A stretch of DNA of 64,000 nt. It comes from Rhodococcoides corynebacterioides (lineage in GTDB: Bacteria > Actinomycetota > Actinomycetes > Mycobacteriales > Mycobacteriaceae). A program made the position numbers and the translations under genes. Under the pieces are notes generated by a model. That model had not been told where the DNA came from. It saw nothing but the letters and a program-made list of their open reading frames with translations, and made no database searches. Each line of letters opens with the position of its first letter. Position 1 is the first letter of the stretch. Of the stretch, positions 49,492-60,307 are shown piece after piece. The DNA lies in the NCBI RefSeq assembly GCF_019834675.1, contig NZ_JABUBU010000013.1, positions 1 through 64,000 on the forward strand. Reading direction: 5' to 3'.

Positions 49492-50298
49492 GTGAGCGTG
49501 CGAGACCCGTACCTGTTGCTCGGTCGCACCGCCGTGGTCACCGGGGTGAGCAGGCGGGTAGGGATCGGCCATGCCGTCGCCCGCCGGCTCGCGGAGTTCG
49601 GGGCGAACGTCGTGTGCCACCACCACTCACCCCACGACGACGAGCAACCGTGGGGCGGTGACGACGTCGCGGCGGTCGTGGACAGCGTGCGCTCCCGGCT
49701 CACGGCGGGCGCCCGGCTCCTGGACGTGTCCGGTGACCTCACCGACCCCGATGCGCCCGAGGCGCTGATCGACCGCGGCGCAGCGGAATTCGGCGCAGTC
49801 GACATCCTCGTCTGCAATCAGGCCCTGTCCGGTTCGGACGGACCGCTCGGCGCACTGACCGCCGCCGCGCTGGACCGACACTTCGCGGTGAACGCGCGCA
49901 CGTCGATCCTGCTGGCCCAGGGGTTCGCGGCGCGCCACGTCCCGGATCGACCCGGCTCGATCGTCTTCCTCACCTCCGGCCAGCACCTCGGGCCGATGCC
50001 CGGCGAGATCGCGTACGCCGCGGCCAAGGCGGCGCTCGCCGGGGTGACGACGACCATCGCCGACCAACTGGCCGACGCCGGCATCCGGGTCAACACCGTC
50101 AACCCCGGCCCGACCGACACCGGCTACCTGTCGCCCGCCGACCACGCCGCCGTGGCGGCTCGTTTCCCGACCGGCCGCATCGGCACCCCTGACGACGCCG
50201 CGCGGCTGATCGCCTGGCTCTGCACCGACGACGCCGCGTGGATCACCGGGCAGGTCGTCGACTCCGAGGGTGGGTTCCGGCGCGGGCCCTACGCCTGA
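49492..50298 (+). CDS. Short-chain dehydrogenase/reductase
   Basis: This 268-residue classical SDR has the cofactor loop VVTGVSRRVGIGHAVARRL (about 14-32), VCNQALSG where NNAG is usual, catalytic Ser in VFLTSGQHLG and Tyr-Lys in IAYAAAKAAL, and a C-terminal GQVVDSEGGF. The substrate is unknown; its position after the polyol cluster is suggestive, but the intervening palindromic element makes co-transcription unlikely. GTG 49492 is preferred; an ATG 36 bases upstream lies in the right arm of element C. It ends ten bases into the convergent alpha/beta hydrolase gene. Confidence 0.9.
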   Translation: MSVRDPYLLLGRTAVVTGVSRRVGIGHAVARRLAEFGANVVCHHHSPHDDEQPWGGDDVAAVVDSVRSRLTAGARLLDVSGDLTDPDAPEALIDRGAAEFGAVDILVCNQALSGSDGPLGALTAAALDRHFAVNARTSILLAQGFAARHVPDRPGSIVFLTSGQHLGPMPGEIAYAAAKAALAGVTTTIADQLADAGIRVNTVNPGPTDTGYLSPADHAAVAARFPTGRIGTPDDAARLIAWLCTDDAAWITGQVVDSEGGFRRGPYA

Positions 50299-51152
50299 CC
50301 GAGCAGCAGTTCCGCCGCGTCGCGGGGGTGGGTCCACGGCCACCAGTGCTTGGCGTCGACCTCGACGATGCGGAGGTCGGGCGCCCACCGTTCCACGTCC
50401 TGGACGAGGTGCGGGGACAGGAAGCGGTCCCGCCGGGGAACGACGATCGTCGTCGGCACGGCGCATCGCGGCGCCGGACCGGAGATCATGCGGCGAACGA
50501 TGTTGGCGCGGTACAGCTCCACACCGCGCGCCATGTTCTCCGGTGTGGCCGCGGGGGCCGGGTCGTTCGGCCCGGCATTCACGAACGCCGTCGGCACGTA
50601 CTTGCCCAGCACGGGAACGTGGAAGCCCCAGACGTACCAGGATCGACCCAGCTGACCGAGCAGCGACGGCCACTGCCAGGGGCGCAGACCCCGCCGACGC
50701 GACACCTCCCGTAGATGGTCGAGGCTGGGTCCGGACACCGAGGTGTAGGAGGCGACGTCACCGCGAGCCCGACTGTCGCGCAACGGCTCCCACATCTGAA
50801 CCGACCCCCAGTCGTGCGCGAACACGTGGACCGGGCCGTCGCGATCCGGGATGGAGTCGACCACCGCCCAGAAGTCCTCGGCCAGCCGTTCGATGGCGTA
50901 GGACGACGTGCGGTCCGGAGTGTCGACGACGGTGTCGCCGCCGCCGCGGGTGTCGTACGCGATCACCCGGGCGCGGTCGCCGATCGCGGCGATCAGCGGC
51001 TCGTACATGCGGTGATCGTCCGGATAGCCGTGAACCAGGACGACGGAGGTGTCCGCGTCGCGGCGGCCGTACTCGACGACCGCGACGGTGGCGCCGGTGG
51101 ACCGGACCGTCCACTGCGTGTGCGGCCGGGGTGGTTCCTGGTGGGTGGTCAA
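50289..51152 (-). CDS. Alpha/beta-fold hydrolase (epoxide hydrolase/haloalkane dehalogenase-like)
   Basis: The 287-residue protein has the alpha/beta-hydrolase core: VLVHGYPDDHRMYEPLI (oxyanion loop HGxP), YDTRGGGDT, and the nucleophile elbow FAHDWGSVQMW with Asp as nucleophile, which places it with epoxide hydrolases and dehalogenases rather than Ser esterases. The catalytic His is in VDAKHWWPWTHP. The best start is TTG 51152, whose TTGA overlaps the TetR stop by four bases; no ATG or GTG fits the start of the fold. It is third in a coupled operon with an amidohydrolase and a TetR regulator. The true substrate is unknown. Confidence 0.83.
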   Translation of the reverse strand: MTTHQEPPRPHTQWTVRSTGATVAVVEYGRRDADTSVVLVHGYPDDHRMYEPLIAAIGDRARVIAYDTRGGGDTVVDTPDRTSSYAIERLAEDFWAVVDSIPDRDGPVHVFAHDWGSVQMWEPLRDSRARGDVASYTSVSGPSLDHLREVSRRRGLRPWQWPSLLGQLGRSWYVWGFHVPVLGKYVPTAFVNAGPNDPAPAATPENMARGVELYRANIVRRMISGPAPRCAVPTTIVVPRRDRFLSPHLVQDVERWAPDLRIVEVDAKHWWPWTHPRDAAELLLGQA

Positions 51153-51754
51153 CTCGCCTCGCTCCGCCGATAGAGGGACTCGCCGCGCAGCAACCGCGCC
51201 ACGAGGGCGAGCCGCAGGTCCTCCTGCTCCGGTTGCGGGTGCACGACGGCGGAGAGGGCCTCTCCGTCGAGGAGGAGTACCACCGAGAACAGCACGGTAT
51301 CCACCTCGGCCGGCGGCAACGTGCCGGCGATGGGGAGCGTGCGCCCGAGGGCGACGATCTCGCGGTGGTAGCGCTCGGTGAACGGCACCAGCCGCTCGCG
51401 CAGGTCGGGATCGCTGCGGGCCGCCACCAGCAGCTCGTACCAGGCGCCGTTGATCGGCGCCCGGCACGCCGCGCGCAGCAGGGTCAGGCAGTGCTCGACC
51501 GACGCTGCGCCGAAAGACGACAGACCGGTGCGGAACTCCTCGAACTGGCGGCGGCGCACCTCGTCCGCCGCGGCCACCACGAGATCGAGCCGAGTGGGAA
51601 AGTGCCGGAACAGCGCACCCGAGGACAGGCCGGCGCGGGTGACCACCTCGTTGACCGTCGTCGCGGCGTAGCCCTTCTCGCACAGCGAGGCGATGGTGGC
51701 GTCGAGCAGCTTGCCGACGGTGGCGGTGCGACGTTCCTCCTGGGTCCGCCTCAC
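51149..51754 (-). CDS. TetR family transcriptional regulator
   Basis: The 201-residue protein has an N-terminal TetR domain: LLDATIASLCEKGYAATTVNEVVTRAGLSSGALFRHFPTR (about 18-57), with recognition helix SSGALFRHF. The C-terminal domain (about 80-195) is helical. The GTG start at 51754 overlaps the amidohydrolase stop by four bases and its stop overlaps the hydrolase start, so it is translated in the middle of the operon. It probably represses the operon through the palindrome at 53598-53611 upstream of the amidohydrolase gene. Confidence 0.92.
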   Translation of the reverse strand: MRRTQEERRTATVGKLLDATIASLCEKGYAATTVNEVVTRAGLSSGALFRHFPTRLDLVVAAADEVRRRQFEEFRTGLSSFGAASVEHCLTLLRAACRAPINGAWYELLVAARSDPDLRERLVPFTERYHREIVALGRTLPIAGTLPPAEVDTVLFSVVLLLDGEALSAVVHPQPEQEDLRLALVARLLRGESLYRRSEAS

Positions 51755-53559
51755 ACCGCCGCCGATCGGCGGGCGTCGCCCGCAGGGGCCGGTCGCCGGG
51801 TGATACCTGCGGCGGGCGTCCGGACTCCGGCGCGCAGGAACTGTCCCGCGCGCTCGGAGACGCCGAACCACGACGCGAACCGACCGCCGCGGTAGACCAC
51901 CCGCCCGCCCACGAGCGTCGCGGTGACCGCGTCGTCGTTGCGGTTCACCATGCGGCTCAGACCGCCGAACTCCGGCATGGTCTCCTCCCGGTACGCGTCG
52001 ACGTCGTCGGTGAGGCCGGCCGGGTTGACCACGACGATGTCCGCCCGGTCCCCGATGCGCAGGTGGCCGGCGTCGACGCCGTAGAAGTCCGCCAACTCGC
52101 CGCTGAGCTTGTGCGCGGCCTGCGCGACGGTGAGGAAGCCCTCCCGCGCGTCGTGCACCCGACGCAGCAGGCGAATGCCGAAGTTGTAGAACGCCATGTT
52201 CCGCAGGTGCGCGCCGGCGTCGGAGAAGCCGACCGTGACGCCCGGTCGGGTGATCAGCTTGTCCATCTGCTTGCGGCGATGGTTGGCGATCGTGGTGTGC
52301 CAGCGCAGCTTTCGTCCGTGCTCGACTACCAGGTCGAGGAACGCGTCGACCACGTGGATCCCGCGTTCCGCGGCCACCTCGGCGATGTTCTTGCCCACCA
52401 CGGACGCGTCGGGGCACTCGGTGATCTGCGCGTCGGCGAAGTCGCGGTGCCACACGCGGGAGGAGAACTTCTTCTCGAAGTCCGCGCGGAACCACCGTCG
52501 GTACGCCTCGTCCTGCAGCAACTCGTTGCGGCCCAGCTCTTCTCGCAGGTGCAGCGCGGCGCGGCCGGAACCGAACTCCTCGAAGACCACCAGGTCGATC
52601 CCGTCGGAGTAGACGTCGAACGTGGTGGGCAGGTGCTGCCAGCGGAAGTCCCCGCGTCCGGGCCCGTTCACCAGCGCTGCGAGCGGACCGAAGATGTGGT
52701 GGATCCAGGGCGAGGCCTTGGCATCGGCGGCCGCCAGCAGGGACACCTTGAGCGCTTTCCGCCCGAGGCCCGTGGCCGCACCCAGGAAGAAGATCATGTC
52801 GTACTTGGTGTTGAGGTTCGGGATCGACTGCAGGAGCCGACCGCGGCGACGCAGAATGCGGTGCAGCCGGCGGAATTCCGACCACGACGCGTACGACGAG
52901 GGCAGGGAGCGCGAGCGGTATCGGTCGCCGTCGAGCTTGTCCCACGGGTTGGTCATGGTCGACAGGCCGAGCAGGCCGGCGTCGAGCGCACGGTCGAGCG
53001 CCTCGGCCATCTGCGCGCTCTCCCGGCGGGTGGGCCGTTGGCTCGGGTCGGTGGACCGGTCGAGGCCCATGACCTTCGCCCGGAGGTCCGAGTGGCCCAC
53101 GAGCGCGGCGATGTTGGGGCCCAACGGGAGACGCTCGAGCGCGGCGATGTACTCCTCGGGGCTCGACCACGTCTTGTGCGTGTCGACGGCCTTCAGCACG
53201 TGGTCCCGGGGGAGCGCCTCGACGCGGCTGAACAGGTCGGCGATGTCGACGGGTGTCGAGTACAGGGTGGACAGCGAGCAGTTGCCCAGCAGGACCGTCG
53301 TCACGCCGTGGCGAACGGATTCGGTGAGGCCGGGGCCGACGAGCACCTCGGCGTCGTAGTGCGTGTGCACGTCCACGAAGCCCGGCATCACCCACTGTCC
53401 GGCGGCGTCGATCACCTCGGTGTCGGGGCCGGGCTCGAGCGGGGTCGACGACACGGCGCGGACCTCCCCGTCGGTGATGCCGACGTCGGCGCGGACGCCG
53501 GGCCCGCCGCTCCCGTCGAAGACCGTGCCGCCGGACAGGATGACGTCGTAGCCGCTCAT
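51751..53559 (-). CDS. N-acyl-D-amino-acid deacylase-type amidohydrolase
   Basis: The 602-residue member of the D-aminoacylase/amidohydrolase superfamily starts with the small beta-sandwich (MSGYDVILSGGTVFDGSG). It has the HxH metal motif in GFVDVHTHYDAEVL (about 61-74), LLGNCSLSTLY with the Cys ligand, WHTTIANHRRKQMDKL and the catalytic Asp region VGFSDAGAHLRNMAFYN. The C-terminal sandwich contains GDRADIVVVNPAGL. Such enzymes hydrolyse N-acyl-D-amino acids or related amides and cyclic imides; the true substrate is unknown. It leads a three-gene operon with TetR and an alpha/beta hydrolase, suggesting a regulated degradation step for an amide or ester compound. Confidence 0.88.
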   Translation of the reverse strand: MSGYDVILSGGTVFDGSGGPGVRADVGITDGEVRAVSSTPLEPGPDTEVIDAAGQWVMPGFVDVHTHYDAEVLVGPGLTESVRHGVTTVLLGNCSLSTLYSTPVDIADLFSRVEALPRDHVLKAVDTHKTWSSPEEYIAALERLPLGPNIAALVGHSDLRAKVMGLDRSTDPSQRPTRRESAQMAEALDRALDAGLLGLSTMTNPWDKLDGDRYRSRSLPSSYASWSEFRRLHRILRRRGRLLQSIPNLNTKYDMIFFLGAATGLGRKALKVSLLAAADAKASPWIHHIFGPLAALVNGPGRGDFRWQHLPTTFDVYSDGIDLVVFEEFGSGRAALHLREELGRNELLQDEAYRRWFRADFEKKFSSRVWHRDFADAQITECPDASVVGKNIAEVAAERGIHVVDAFLDLVVEHGRKLRWHTTIANHRRKQMDKLITRPGVTVGFSDAGAHLRNMAFYNFGIRLLRRVHDAREGFLTVAQAAHKLSGELADFYGVDAGHLRIGDRADIVVVNPAGLTDDVDAYREETMPEFGGLSRMVNRNDDAVTATLVGGRVVYRGGRFASWFGVSERAGQFLRAGVRTPAAGITRRPAPAGDARRSAAV

Positions 53560-53597
53560 GTGACCTCCATCACGTGGGATGGCGTCACGCTACAGAA

Positions 53598-53611
53598 AGC
53601 GAGTGCTCGCT
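53598..53611. promoter_or_regulatory. Putative TetR operator upstream of the amidohydrolase operon
   Basis: AGCGAGTGCTCGCT is a perfect 6-2-6 palindrome 38 bases upstream of the amidohydrolase start. Its form and position are those of many TetR operators; the second gene of the operon encodes a TetR. Confidence 0.65.
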
Positions 53612-53744
53612 CGCAATGGTTCGCCGAGAACGGTCGGCGGGCGCGCCATGCCTCGCCGCACAGACGTCGCCGCGACGGCCGGGATCCCGTCGATCGGGCG
53701 CACCTGTGTGCTCCGGTGCAGCACGGACCACCCGGGACGGGCGG

Positions 53745-55961
53745 TCAGAACAAGGACGGACGCTCCGATTCCCGCACGTAGGTCCAGGTGGACGACGGCC
53801 GCACGAGCCCCAGCGACTCCAGGTCCACCCCGTCCGGACCGATGTCGGCGGTGCGGAAGGTGCGGTCCGACTCGTCCAGAGCCCGCGACTGCACCTCGGC
53901 GAAGGCGTCGATCGCGATGCGGTGGAACTCGTCGAGCGGGTTCTCCCGGCCGAGGGCGCGCAGGTGGATGCTCTCCCGGACGTCGGCGAGGTGCGCCAGG
54001 TAGTCGCTCCAGGCGCGGTCGAGGTGGTGCAGCACGATGCGCCGCGCGGCGACGACCAGCACGTCGTGCGGCACGTCCTCGGCGAGCTGCTCGGCCCGCT
54101 CCGGGTGGCGGCCGGCGAGGAGATCCCACGCCTCGTCGGTGGTGAGGAGGGCGTGACGACGGGTGTCGAGGATGTCGCGATGCTGCGCCGTCAGACGGTT
54201 GTAGCGCCACGTCGAGGAGTGGGTGGCGAGCATGGCGCCCTCGGCGATGCGCTGGGCGTGGTCGATGCGGGACGCCGCGGCCGGTGCGGCGACGAAGCCC
54301 GACGCGTCGGGGGTGCCCGGCCGGTCCTTCGCGTCGAGGAAGGAGGTGACCAGGGGGTCGTCCCAGGACGCGAAGAACACCGACTCACCCGGGTCGCCCT
54401 GCCGGCCCGCGCGCCCGCGCAGCTGGTTGTCGAGGCGCTCGGTGACGAAGCGCCCGGTGCCCACCACCAACAGGCCGCCGAGCTCGCGCACGCCCGCACC
54501 GAGGCGAATGTCGGTGCCCCGTCCCGCGATCTGCGTCGAGACGGTCACCGCCCCGCGTTCCCCGGCGCGGGCGACGATGTCCGCCTCCTCGGCGTCGTTC
54601 TTGGCGTTGAGGGTGGTGACCGGAATCCCGTGTGCCGCCAGCCGTTCCGACAACGCCTCGGACTCGGCCACGTCGTGCGTGCCCACCAGGACGGGCCGAC
54701 CCTCGGCGTGGGCCTCCGCGACCGTCGTGACCACCGCCGCGGTCTTCTCGGGGGCCGTCGCGTAGACCCGGTCCGGTCGATCGAGGCGGATCAGCGGCTC
54801 GTTCGGCTCCACCACCGACACGCCCAGTCCGTAGAACGACCGAAGCTGTTCTCCCGCAGCGAGAGCCGTACCGGTCATGCCGCACACCCGCCGGTAGCGC
54901 CCGATCACGGCCTGCACGGTGATGCTGTCCAGGATGCGGCCGGTGTCGGTGCGCCGCAGACCCTCCTTGGCCTCGACCGCCGCCTGCAGCCCGTCGGGCC
55001 AGCGCTGCAGATCCGCCACCCGCCCGCGGGACGCGTCGATCAACTGCACCCGCCCGTCGCGCACGATGTAGTCGACGTCGCGGCGCAGGAGCACCTGCGC
55101 GTGCAGCGCGAGATTGACTCGCACCAAGGTGGTTCCGACGTGCTCCTCGCTGTAGAGATCGATGCCGCCCAGCGCCGCCTCGACCTTCTCCGCCCCCGCG
55201 TCGGTGAGAAAGACGTTGCGACGCTCGGCGTCCGTGGCGTGGTCGGTGTCGGGATCGAGCGTGCGCACGGCGTCCAGAACGTCGTCCGCGCCGCCGTCCT
55301 GCTCGGTGCCGCCGGCCAGGACCAGTGGTACCAGCGCCTCGTCGACGAGGACCGAATCGGCCTCGTCGACGATCGCGACGTCCGCGGTGGGGGCGACGAG
55401 ATCGGCGGGGTCGTCCACCAGATGGTCACGGAGAACGTCGAATCCGATCTCGTTGACCGACGCGTAGGTCACCGCACAGGCGTAGGCGCGGCGTCGTTCG
55501 TCGGCGGTGGAGTCCGCCGCGACGAAGCCGACGTCGATGCCCAGGGCCCGGTGGAACGGCCCCATCCACTCGGCGTCGCGCCGGGCGAGGAAGTCGTTGA
55601 CGGTCACCACGTGCACGCTGCGACCTTGCAGGACGTACCCGGCCGCGGCAATCGCCCCGGCGAGCGTCTTGCCCTCGCCGGTGCCCATCTCCACCACGTC
55701 GCCCTCGAGCAGCCGCACGGCCGCGTAGAGCTGGGTGTCGAACGGGCGCAGTCCGATCGCGGAGTCGGCGGACTCCCGGGCGAGAGCGAGGAACCGCGGG
55801 AGGTCGAACTTTTCACGGAGCGCCTCGGCGGTCACCGTGTCGACGTCGACCGACCCGGAGTCCTCCACCGCTCGACGCGACCGCGCGTGTCCCTTCGCGA
55901 CCGACCGACCGAGCAGGGACCAGAACCGTGACGCCATGACCGCCAGGCTACCGACGGTCAT
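53745..55961 (-). CDS. secA2: Accessory Sec translocase ATPase SecA2
   Basis: This 738-residue SecA paralogue is shorter than housekeeping SecA (about 900). It has Walker [21 protein letters not shown], the SecA signature [17 protein letters not shown], Walker [42 protein letters not shown] and [12 protein letters not shown]. It lacks the C-terminal zinc-binding SecB-contact tail. [20 protein letters not shown] at the N-terminus and [22 protein letters not shown] near the end match actinobacterial SecA2, which exports a subset of proteins with SecYEG. ATG 55961 is chosen because it overlaps the stop of the upstream pentapeptide-repeat gene (ATGA); ATG 55937 is an alternative eight codons in. 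Confidence 0.95.
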   Translation of the reverse strand: MTVGSLAVMASRFWSLLGRSVAKGHARSRRAVEDSGSVDVDTVTAEALREKFDLPRFLALARESADSAIGLRPFDTQLYAAVRLLEGDVVEMGTGEGKTLAGAIAAAGYVLQGRSVHVVTVNDFLARRDAEWMGPFHRALGIDVGFVAADSTADERRRAYACAVTYASVNEIGFDVLRDHLVDDPADLVAPTADVAIVDEADSVLVDEALVPLVLAGGTEQDGGADDVLDAVRTLDPDTDHATDAERRNVFLTDAGAEKVEAALGGIDLYSEEHVGTTLVRVNLALHAQVLLRRDVDYIVRDGRVQLIDASRGRVADLQRWPDGLQAAVEAKEGLRRTDTGRILDSITVQAVIGRYRRVCGMTGTALAAGEQLRSFYGLGVSVVEPNEPLIRLDRPDRVYATAPEKTAAVVTTVAEAHAEGRPVLVGTHDVAESEALSERLAAHGIPVTTLNAKNDAEEADIVARAGERGAVTVSTQIAGRGTDIRLGAGVRELGGLLVVGTGRFVTERLDNQLRGRAGRQGDPGESVFFASWDDPLVTSFLDAKDRPGTPDASGFVAAPAAASRIDHAQRIAEGAMLATHSSTWRYNRLTAQHRDILDTRRHALLTTDEAWDLLAGRHPERAEQLAEDVPHDVLVVAARRIVLHHLDRAWSDYLAHLADVRESIHLRALGRENPLDEFHRIAIDAFAEVQSRALDESDRTFRTADIGPDGVDLESLGLVRPSSTWTYVRESERPSLF

Positions 55962-56791
55962 GCCTGGCCCGGCCAGTGCAGCGGCGTCGACAGTGATGAC
56001 GGCAGCGCCGTCGCCGCGTCTCCGTGCGCCGCGTTCACCTGCGACGGCGTGAGGAACAGTGCCGCGGTGAGGTCGGCGCCGTCCAACCGGGCGTCCCGCA
56101 GGTCGGCCCCGAGGAGATCGGCCGCGGTGAGGTCGGCGTCCCGGAGGTCCGCGCCGATGAGGCATGCGCCCCGCAGGTCCGCTCCGCACAGGCGACGCCC
56201 GCGCAGCCGAGCTCCGGCGAGATCCCGTCCGGGGGACACCCCGGTCGACCGGTCCGGGTCCGCGAGGTACGACGCGCGGACCTCGGCACTCACCTCGGCG
56301 AGAACCCCGCCGACCGCGGCGTGGATGAGGTCGACGTTCGCCGCCAGAATCACGTCGAGGTCGTCACCGACGAGGCGGGTGACGACGGCGGTCAGCCGGT
56401 GGACCTCCTCGGCCGTGTCACCGTCGCGAGTGCGCTGCGCGGCCTCGTGGAGATGCCACAGCATCTCGTGACAGTGTCGGACGACGCCGAACACCGCGAA
56501 GACGGCGCGGCGCGCGTCGGGACCGGCGGCCAGTTCGGCCGCGAACCGACGCGACACCGCCTGGCCTGCGCCGAGACAGTCGAAGACGGTGCAGCCGCGG
56601 AAGCCGCGGCCGCGCAGGGAATCGTGGATGGTGCAGGCGTACGACGAGTCGAGGTGCCGGCAGGGCGTGCCGGCGGGCTTGTCGACGGCGAAGTCGCGCG
56701 AGCGGGTGAAGCCGAACGCGGTGCAGCACAGCGCGACACACGAGCGGCAGTCGGATCGGAAGGTCGACGGACGGGGACCGAGAGACGGCAT
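55958..56791 (-). CDS. Cys-rich N-domain plus pentapeptide-repeat protein, coupled to secA2
   Basis: The 277-residue protein has an N-terminal Cys-rich region (about 14-75): [14 protein letters not shown], then [13 protein letters not shown] and GCTVFDC. The pattern resembles iron- or zinc-chelating CxxC...CC domains of the YkgJ type. A helical middle part follows ([14 protein letters not shown], about 105-185). The C-terminal pentapeptide repeats (about 200-255) read [18 protein letters not shown] and [15 protein letters not shown], which fold into a right-handed beta-helix. No signal peptide is visible. Its stop overlaps the secA2 start. Joint expression with SecA2 is certain from the overlap, but a joint function is only inferred. 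Confidence 0.88.
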   Translation of the reverse strand: MPSLGPRPSTFRSDCRSCVALCCTAFGFTRSRDFAVDKPAGTPCRHLDSSYACTIHDSLRGRGFRGCTVFDCLGAGQAVSRRFAAELAAGPDARRAVFAVFGVVRHCHEMLWHLHEAAQRTRDGDTAEEVHRLTAVVTRLVGDDLDVILAANVDLIHAAVGGVLAEVSAEVRASYLADPDRSTGVSPGRDLAGARLRGRRLCGADLRGACLIGADLRDADLTAADLLGADLRDARLDGADLTAALFLTPSQVNAAHGDAATALPSSLSTPLHWPGQA

Positions 56792-56836
56792 GGGTGGGCT
56801 CCGGGCGAGGTGAGGTGCGGGTGTGAGGTCGCGAAC

Positions 56837-56862
56837 AGGGGAACCCGACGTTCGGGGTTCCC
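56837..56862. promoter_or_regulatory. Hairpin in the leader region of the pentapeptide-repeat/secA2 operon
   Basis: GGGGAACCC (56837-56845) pairs with GGGTTCCCC (56854-56862), eight bases apart, 45 bases upstream of the start at 56791. Depending on the transcription start it would be in the mRNA leader. It could also be the edge of an attenuator. No promoter was assigned; the rest of 56792-57036 shows nothing clear. Confidence 0.4.
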
Positions 56863-57036
56863 CCGGCGGGGGCACACGGGCATCACCACGCGCGGGCGCG
56901 GCTGTCGTGAGAGTTCAGGATCGTGCAGATGCGGTGTCGATGCGACAACGGTATCAGCCGCCGAGTCGTCGGGCAGGTCCGTTTGTCGCGTCGACCCACG
57001 GGAACGCCCGGACGATCCCGACGAAGGAGAAACACC

Positions 57037-57768
57037 GTGTTCGTCCCCGACGAGGCACCCGGCATCCATCGACTCTGCCGAGCGGTGACCAACATGTACC
57101 TGGTCGAGGTCGACGAGGGCATTCTCGTCGTCGACGCCGGTCTGCCGCGGATGTGGGGAGACCTGCTCTCGGCGCTGTCCCGGCTCGGACGGGGGCCCGC
57201 CGACGTCGTCGGGGTGATGCTGACCCACGCGCATTTCGACCACGTCGGGCTCGCCGCCCGGATCCGCCGCACGTGGGGCGTGCCGGTGTGGGTCCATCAC
57301 GCCGACGAGACCCTGGCGCACCATCCGTACACCTACCAGCGGGAGCGGTCGCGGGTCCTGTATCCGCTGCGCCACCCCCGGTCGCTGCCCATTCTGGGGT
57401 CGATGGTCCTCGCCGGTGCGTTGCAGGTGCGGGGTGTGCCCGACGTCGTCCCCGTCGACGTCGACGCCGCCGTGCCGGGCTCGCCCCGCCTGATCGGGAC
57501 ACCCGGTCACACGTTCGGTCATGTCGCACTGCACTTTCCGGACCGGGACGCGATCGTCGTCGGCGACGCCCTGGTCACCGCCGATCCCTACACCGGGCGG
57601 ACGGGACCACGCGTGGTTCCGGGCGCCGCGACGGCGAACGTGCAGCAAGCTCGGGCCTCGCTGGTCGCGCTGCGCGACGTGTCGGCCGGCACGGTGCTGC
57701 CGGGACACGGCGACGCCTGGACGCAGGGCCTCGACGACGCGGTGACCCTGGCGCTACGTGCCGGCTGA
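57037..57768 (+). CDS. MBL-fold metallohydrolase
   Basis: The 243-residue metallo-beta-lactamase-fold protein has metal motif 1 THAHFDHVG (about 68-76), GTPGHTFGHVALHF (motif 2), VVGDALVTADP (motif 3) and PGHGD (motif 4). These are hydrolases of diverse substrates (thioesters, lactones, phosphodiesters, RNA); the group here is probably glyoxalase II-like or lactonase-like but not identified. GTG 57037 has an excellent ribosome site (AAGGAGA). The 3' end overlaps the convergent alpha/beta hydrolase by 15 bases. Confidence 0.9.
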   Translation: MFVPDEAPGIHRLCRAVTNMYLVEVDEGILVVDAGLPRMWGDLLSALSRLGRGPADVVGVMLTHAHFDHVGLAARIRRTWGVPVWVHHADETLAHHPYTYQRERSRVLYPLRHPRSLPILGSMVLAGALQVRGVPDVVPVDVDAAVPGSPRLIGTPGHTFGHVALHFPDRDAIVVGDALVTADPYTGRTGPRVVPGAATANVQQARASLVALRDVSAGTVLPGHGDAWTQGLDDAVTLALRAG

Positions 57769-58560
57769 CGTGGTGCGATCCAGCCAGTCACGCGTGAGCT
57801 CGACGGCCTCGGGGGCGGCCACCGCCGTCGCGTGGTCGTAGCCCGCGAGCTCGACGTACTCGGCCCCGGGAACCAGCGCGGCCGTGCGCCGAGAATCGTC
57901 GATGCGCTGGACGTCCCGCGAGCCGACCGAGAACAGCATCGGAATCCCGAGGCTGCGGACGGCGTCGTCGCTCAGACCGGGGTCCGCGTCCGACGCCCGG
58001 AAGTAGCCCGCGAGAGCCGCGGAGTCGTTGCGCAGGAACGCCGCTCGCGTTCCCGGATCGACCGGGAACCGGCGGCGCGCCGCCCACTCGTCGACGAATC
58101 CCGCCATACCCCGCTTGGCCAGGACGTCGGCGCTGCCGTCGAAGAACAGACCGTCGAGCGCGCCGCGTTGACTCCCCGCCCCGGCGCCGCCGATCAGCGC
58201 CGACGCGACCCGGTCCGGATGCGCCACCGCCAGGTGCAGGCCCGAGCGGCCCCCGAACGAATAGCCGACGTAGTGGACCGCTCGAACGTCGACCGCGTCG
58301 AGCACCGCCACGAGATCGGCGGTGACGCGGTCCATCCGGTACGCGTCCTCGCTCCGGGGCGCATCGCTGCGCCCGTGGCCGCGCTGGTCGACCAGGATCA
58401 CCCGATACCTCTCGCGCAACGCCCGCACGTACCCGAACGTGCGCCAGATCTGGTGCGAGAGCAGGCTGCCGTGTACCAGCAGCACCGGCGGGCCGTCGGG
58501 TGCGCCGGTCACCGTGTAGGCGATGCGCGTGCCGTCGTCGGGGTTGATCGCGAAGTCCAC
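57754..58560 (-). CDS. Alpha/beta-fold hydrolase (serine type)
   Basis: The 268-residue protein has the alpha/beta-hydrolase fold: VLLVHGSLLSHQIWRTFG (oxyanion), LVDQRGHGRSDAP and the nucleophile elbow VGYSFGGRSG with Ser near residue 99. An acid residue is probably in FSVGSRDVQRID, and His is in LAGYDHATAVA. The cap domain is about 60 residues. Possible activities are esterase, lactonase or C-C hydrolase; the substrate is unknown. ATG 58560 gives MDFAINPDDGTRIAYT. The gene is followed upstream by the repeat array at the end of the ABC-F gene (58583-58702), so it may be independent of it. Confidence 0.9.
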   Translation of the reverse strand: MDFAINPDDGTRIAYTVTGAPDGPPVLLVHGSLLSHQIWRTFGYVRALRERYRVILVDQRGHGRSDAPRSEDAYRMDRVTADLVAVLDAVDVRAVHYVGYSFGGRSGLHLAVAHPDRVASALIGGAGAGSQRGALDGLFFDGSADVLAKRGMAGFVDEWAARRRFPVDPGTRAAFLRNDSAALAGYFRASDADPGLSDDAVRSLGIPMLFSVGSRDVQRIDDSRRTAALVPGAEYVELAGYDHATAVAAPEAVELTRDWLDRTTSAGT

Positions 58561-58582
58561 GGGGGTCAGTCTCTCAGGCCTG

Positions 58583-58681
58583 CGCCAACCCCTCCGTGTA
58601 CTAGGTCGGGGCCAGCCCCTCCGTGTGCTAGGTCGGGGCCGGCCCCTCCGTGCATCAGGTCGGGGCCAGCCCCTCCGTGCA

Positions 58682-58702
<21 letters not shown>
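58583..58702. repeat. 27-bp tandem repeat (about 4.5 copies) covering the ABC-F stop codon, each copy with an in-frame stop
   Basis: On the minus strand the array starts at 58702 with GAGGGGCTGGCCCCGACCTG and continues as 27-bp units to 58595, then a diverged partial copy to about 58583. Each unit encodes E-G-L-A-P-T followed by a stop (TGA, TGA, TAG, TAG, then TGA in the diverged end), all in the same frame. Each unit also contains GGGGC-TG-GCCCC, a 5-bp-arm hairpin, so the array could double as a terminator. Confidence 0.96.

Positions 58703-60307
<1,605 letters not shown>

Noticed and set aside
49456..49492. ATG at 49456 as the SDR start
   Set aside because: It lies in the right arm of palindromic element C, and the GTG at 49492 gives a start typical for SDRs.
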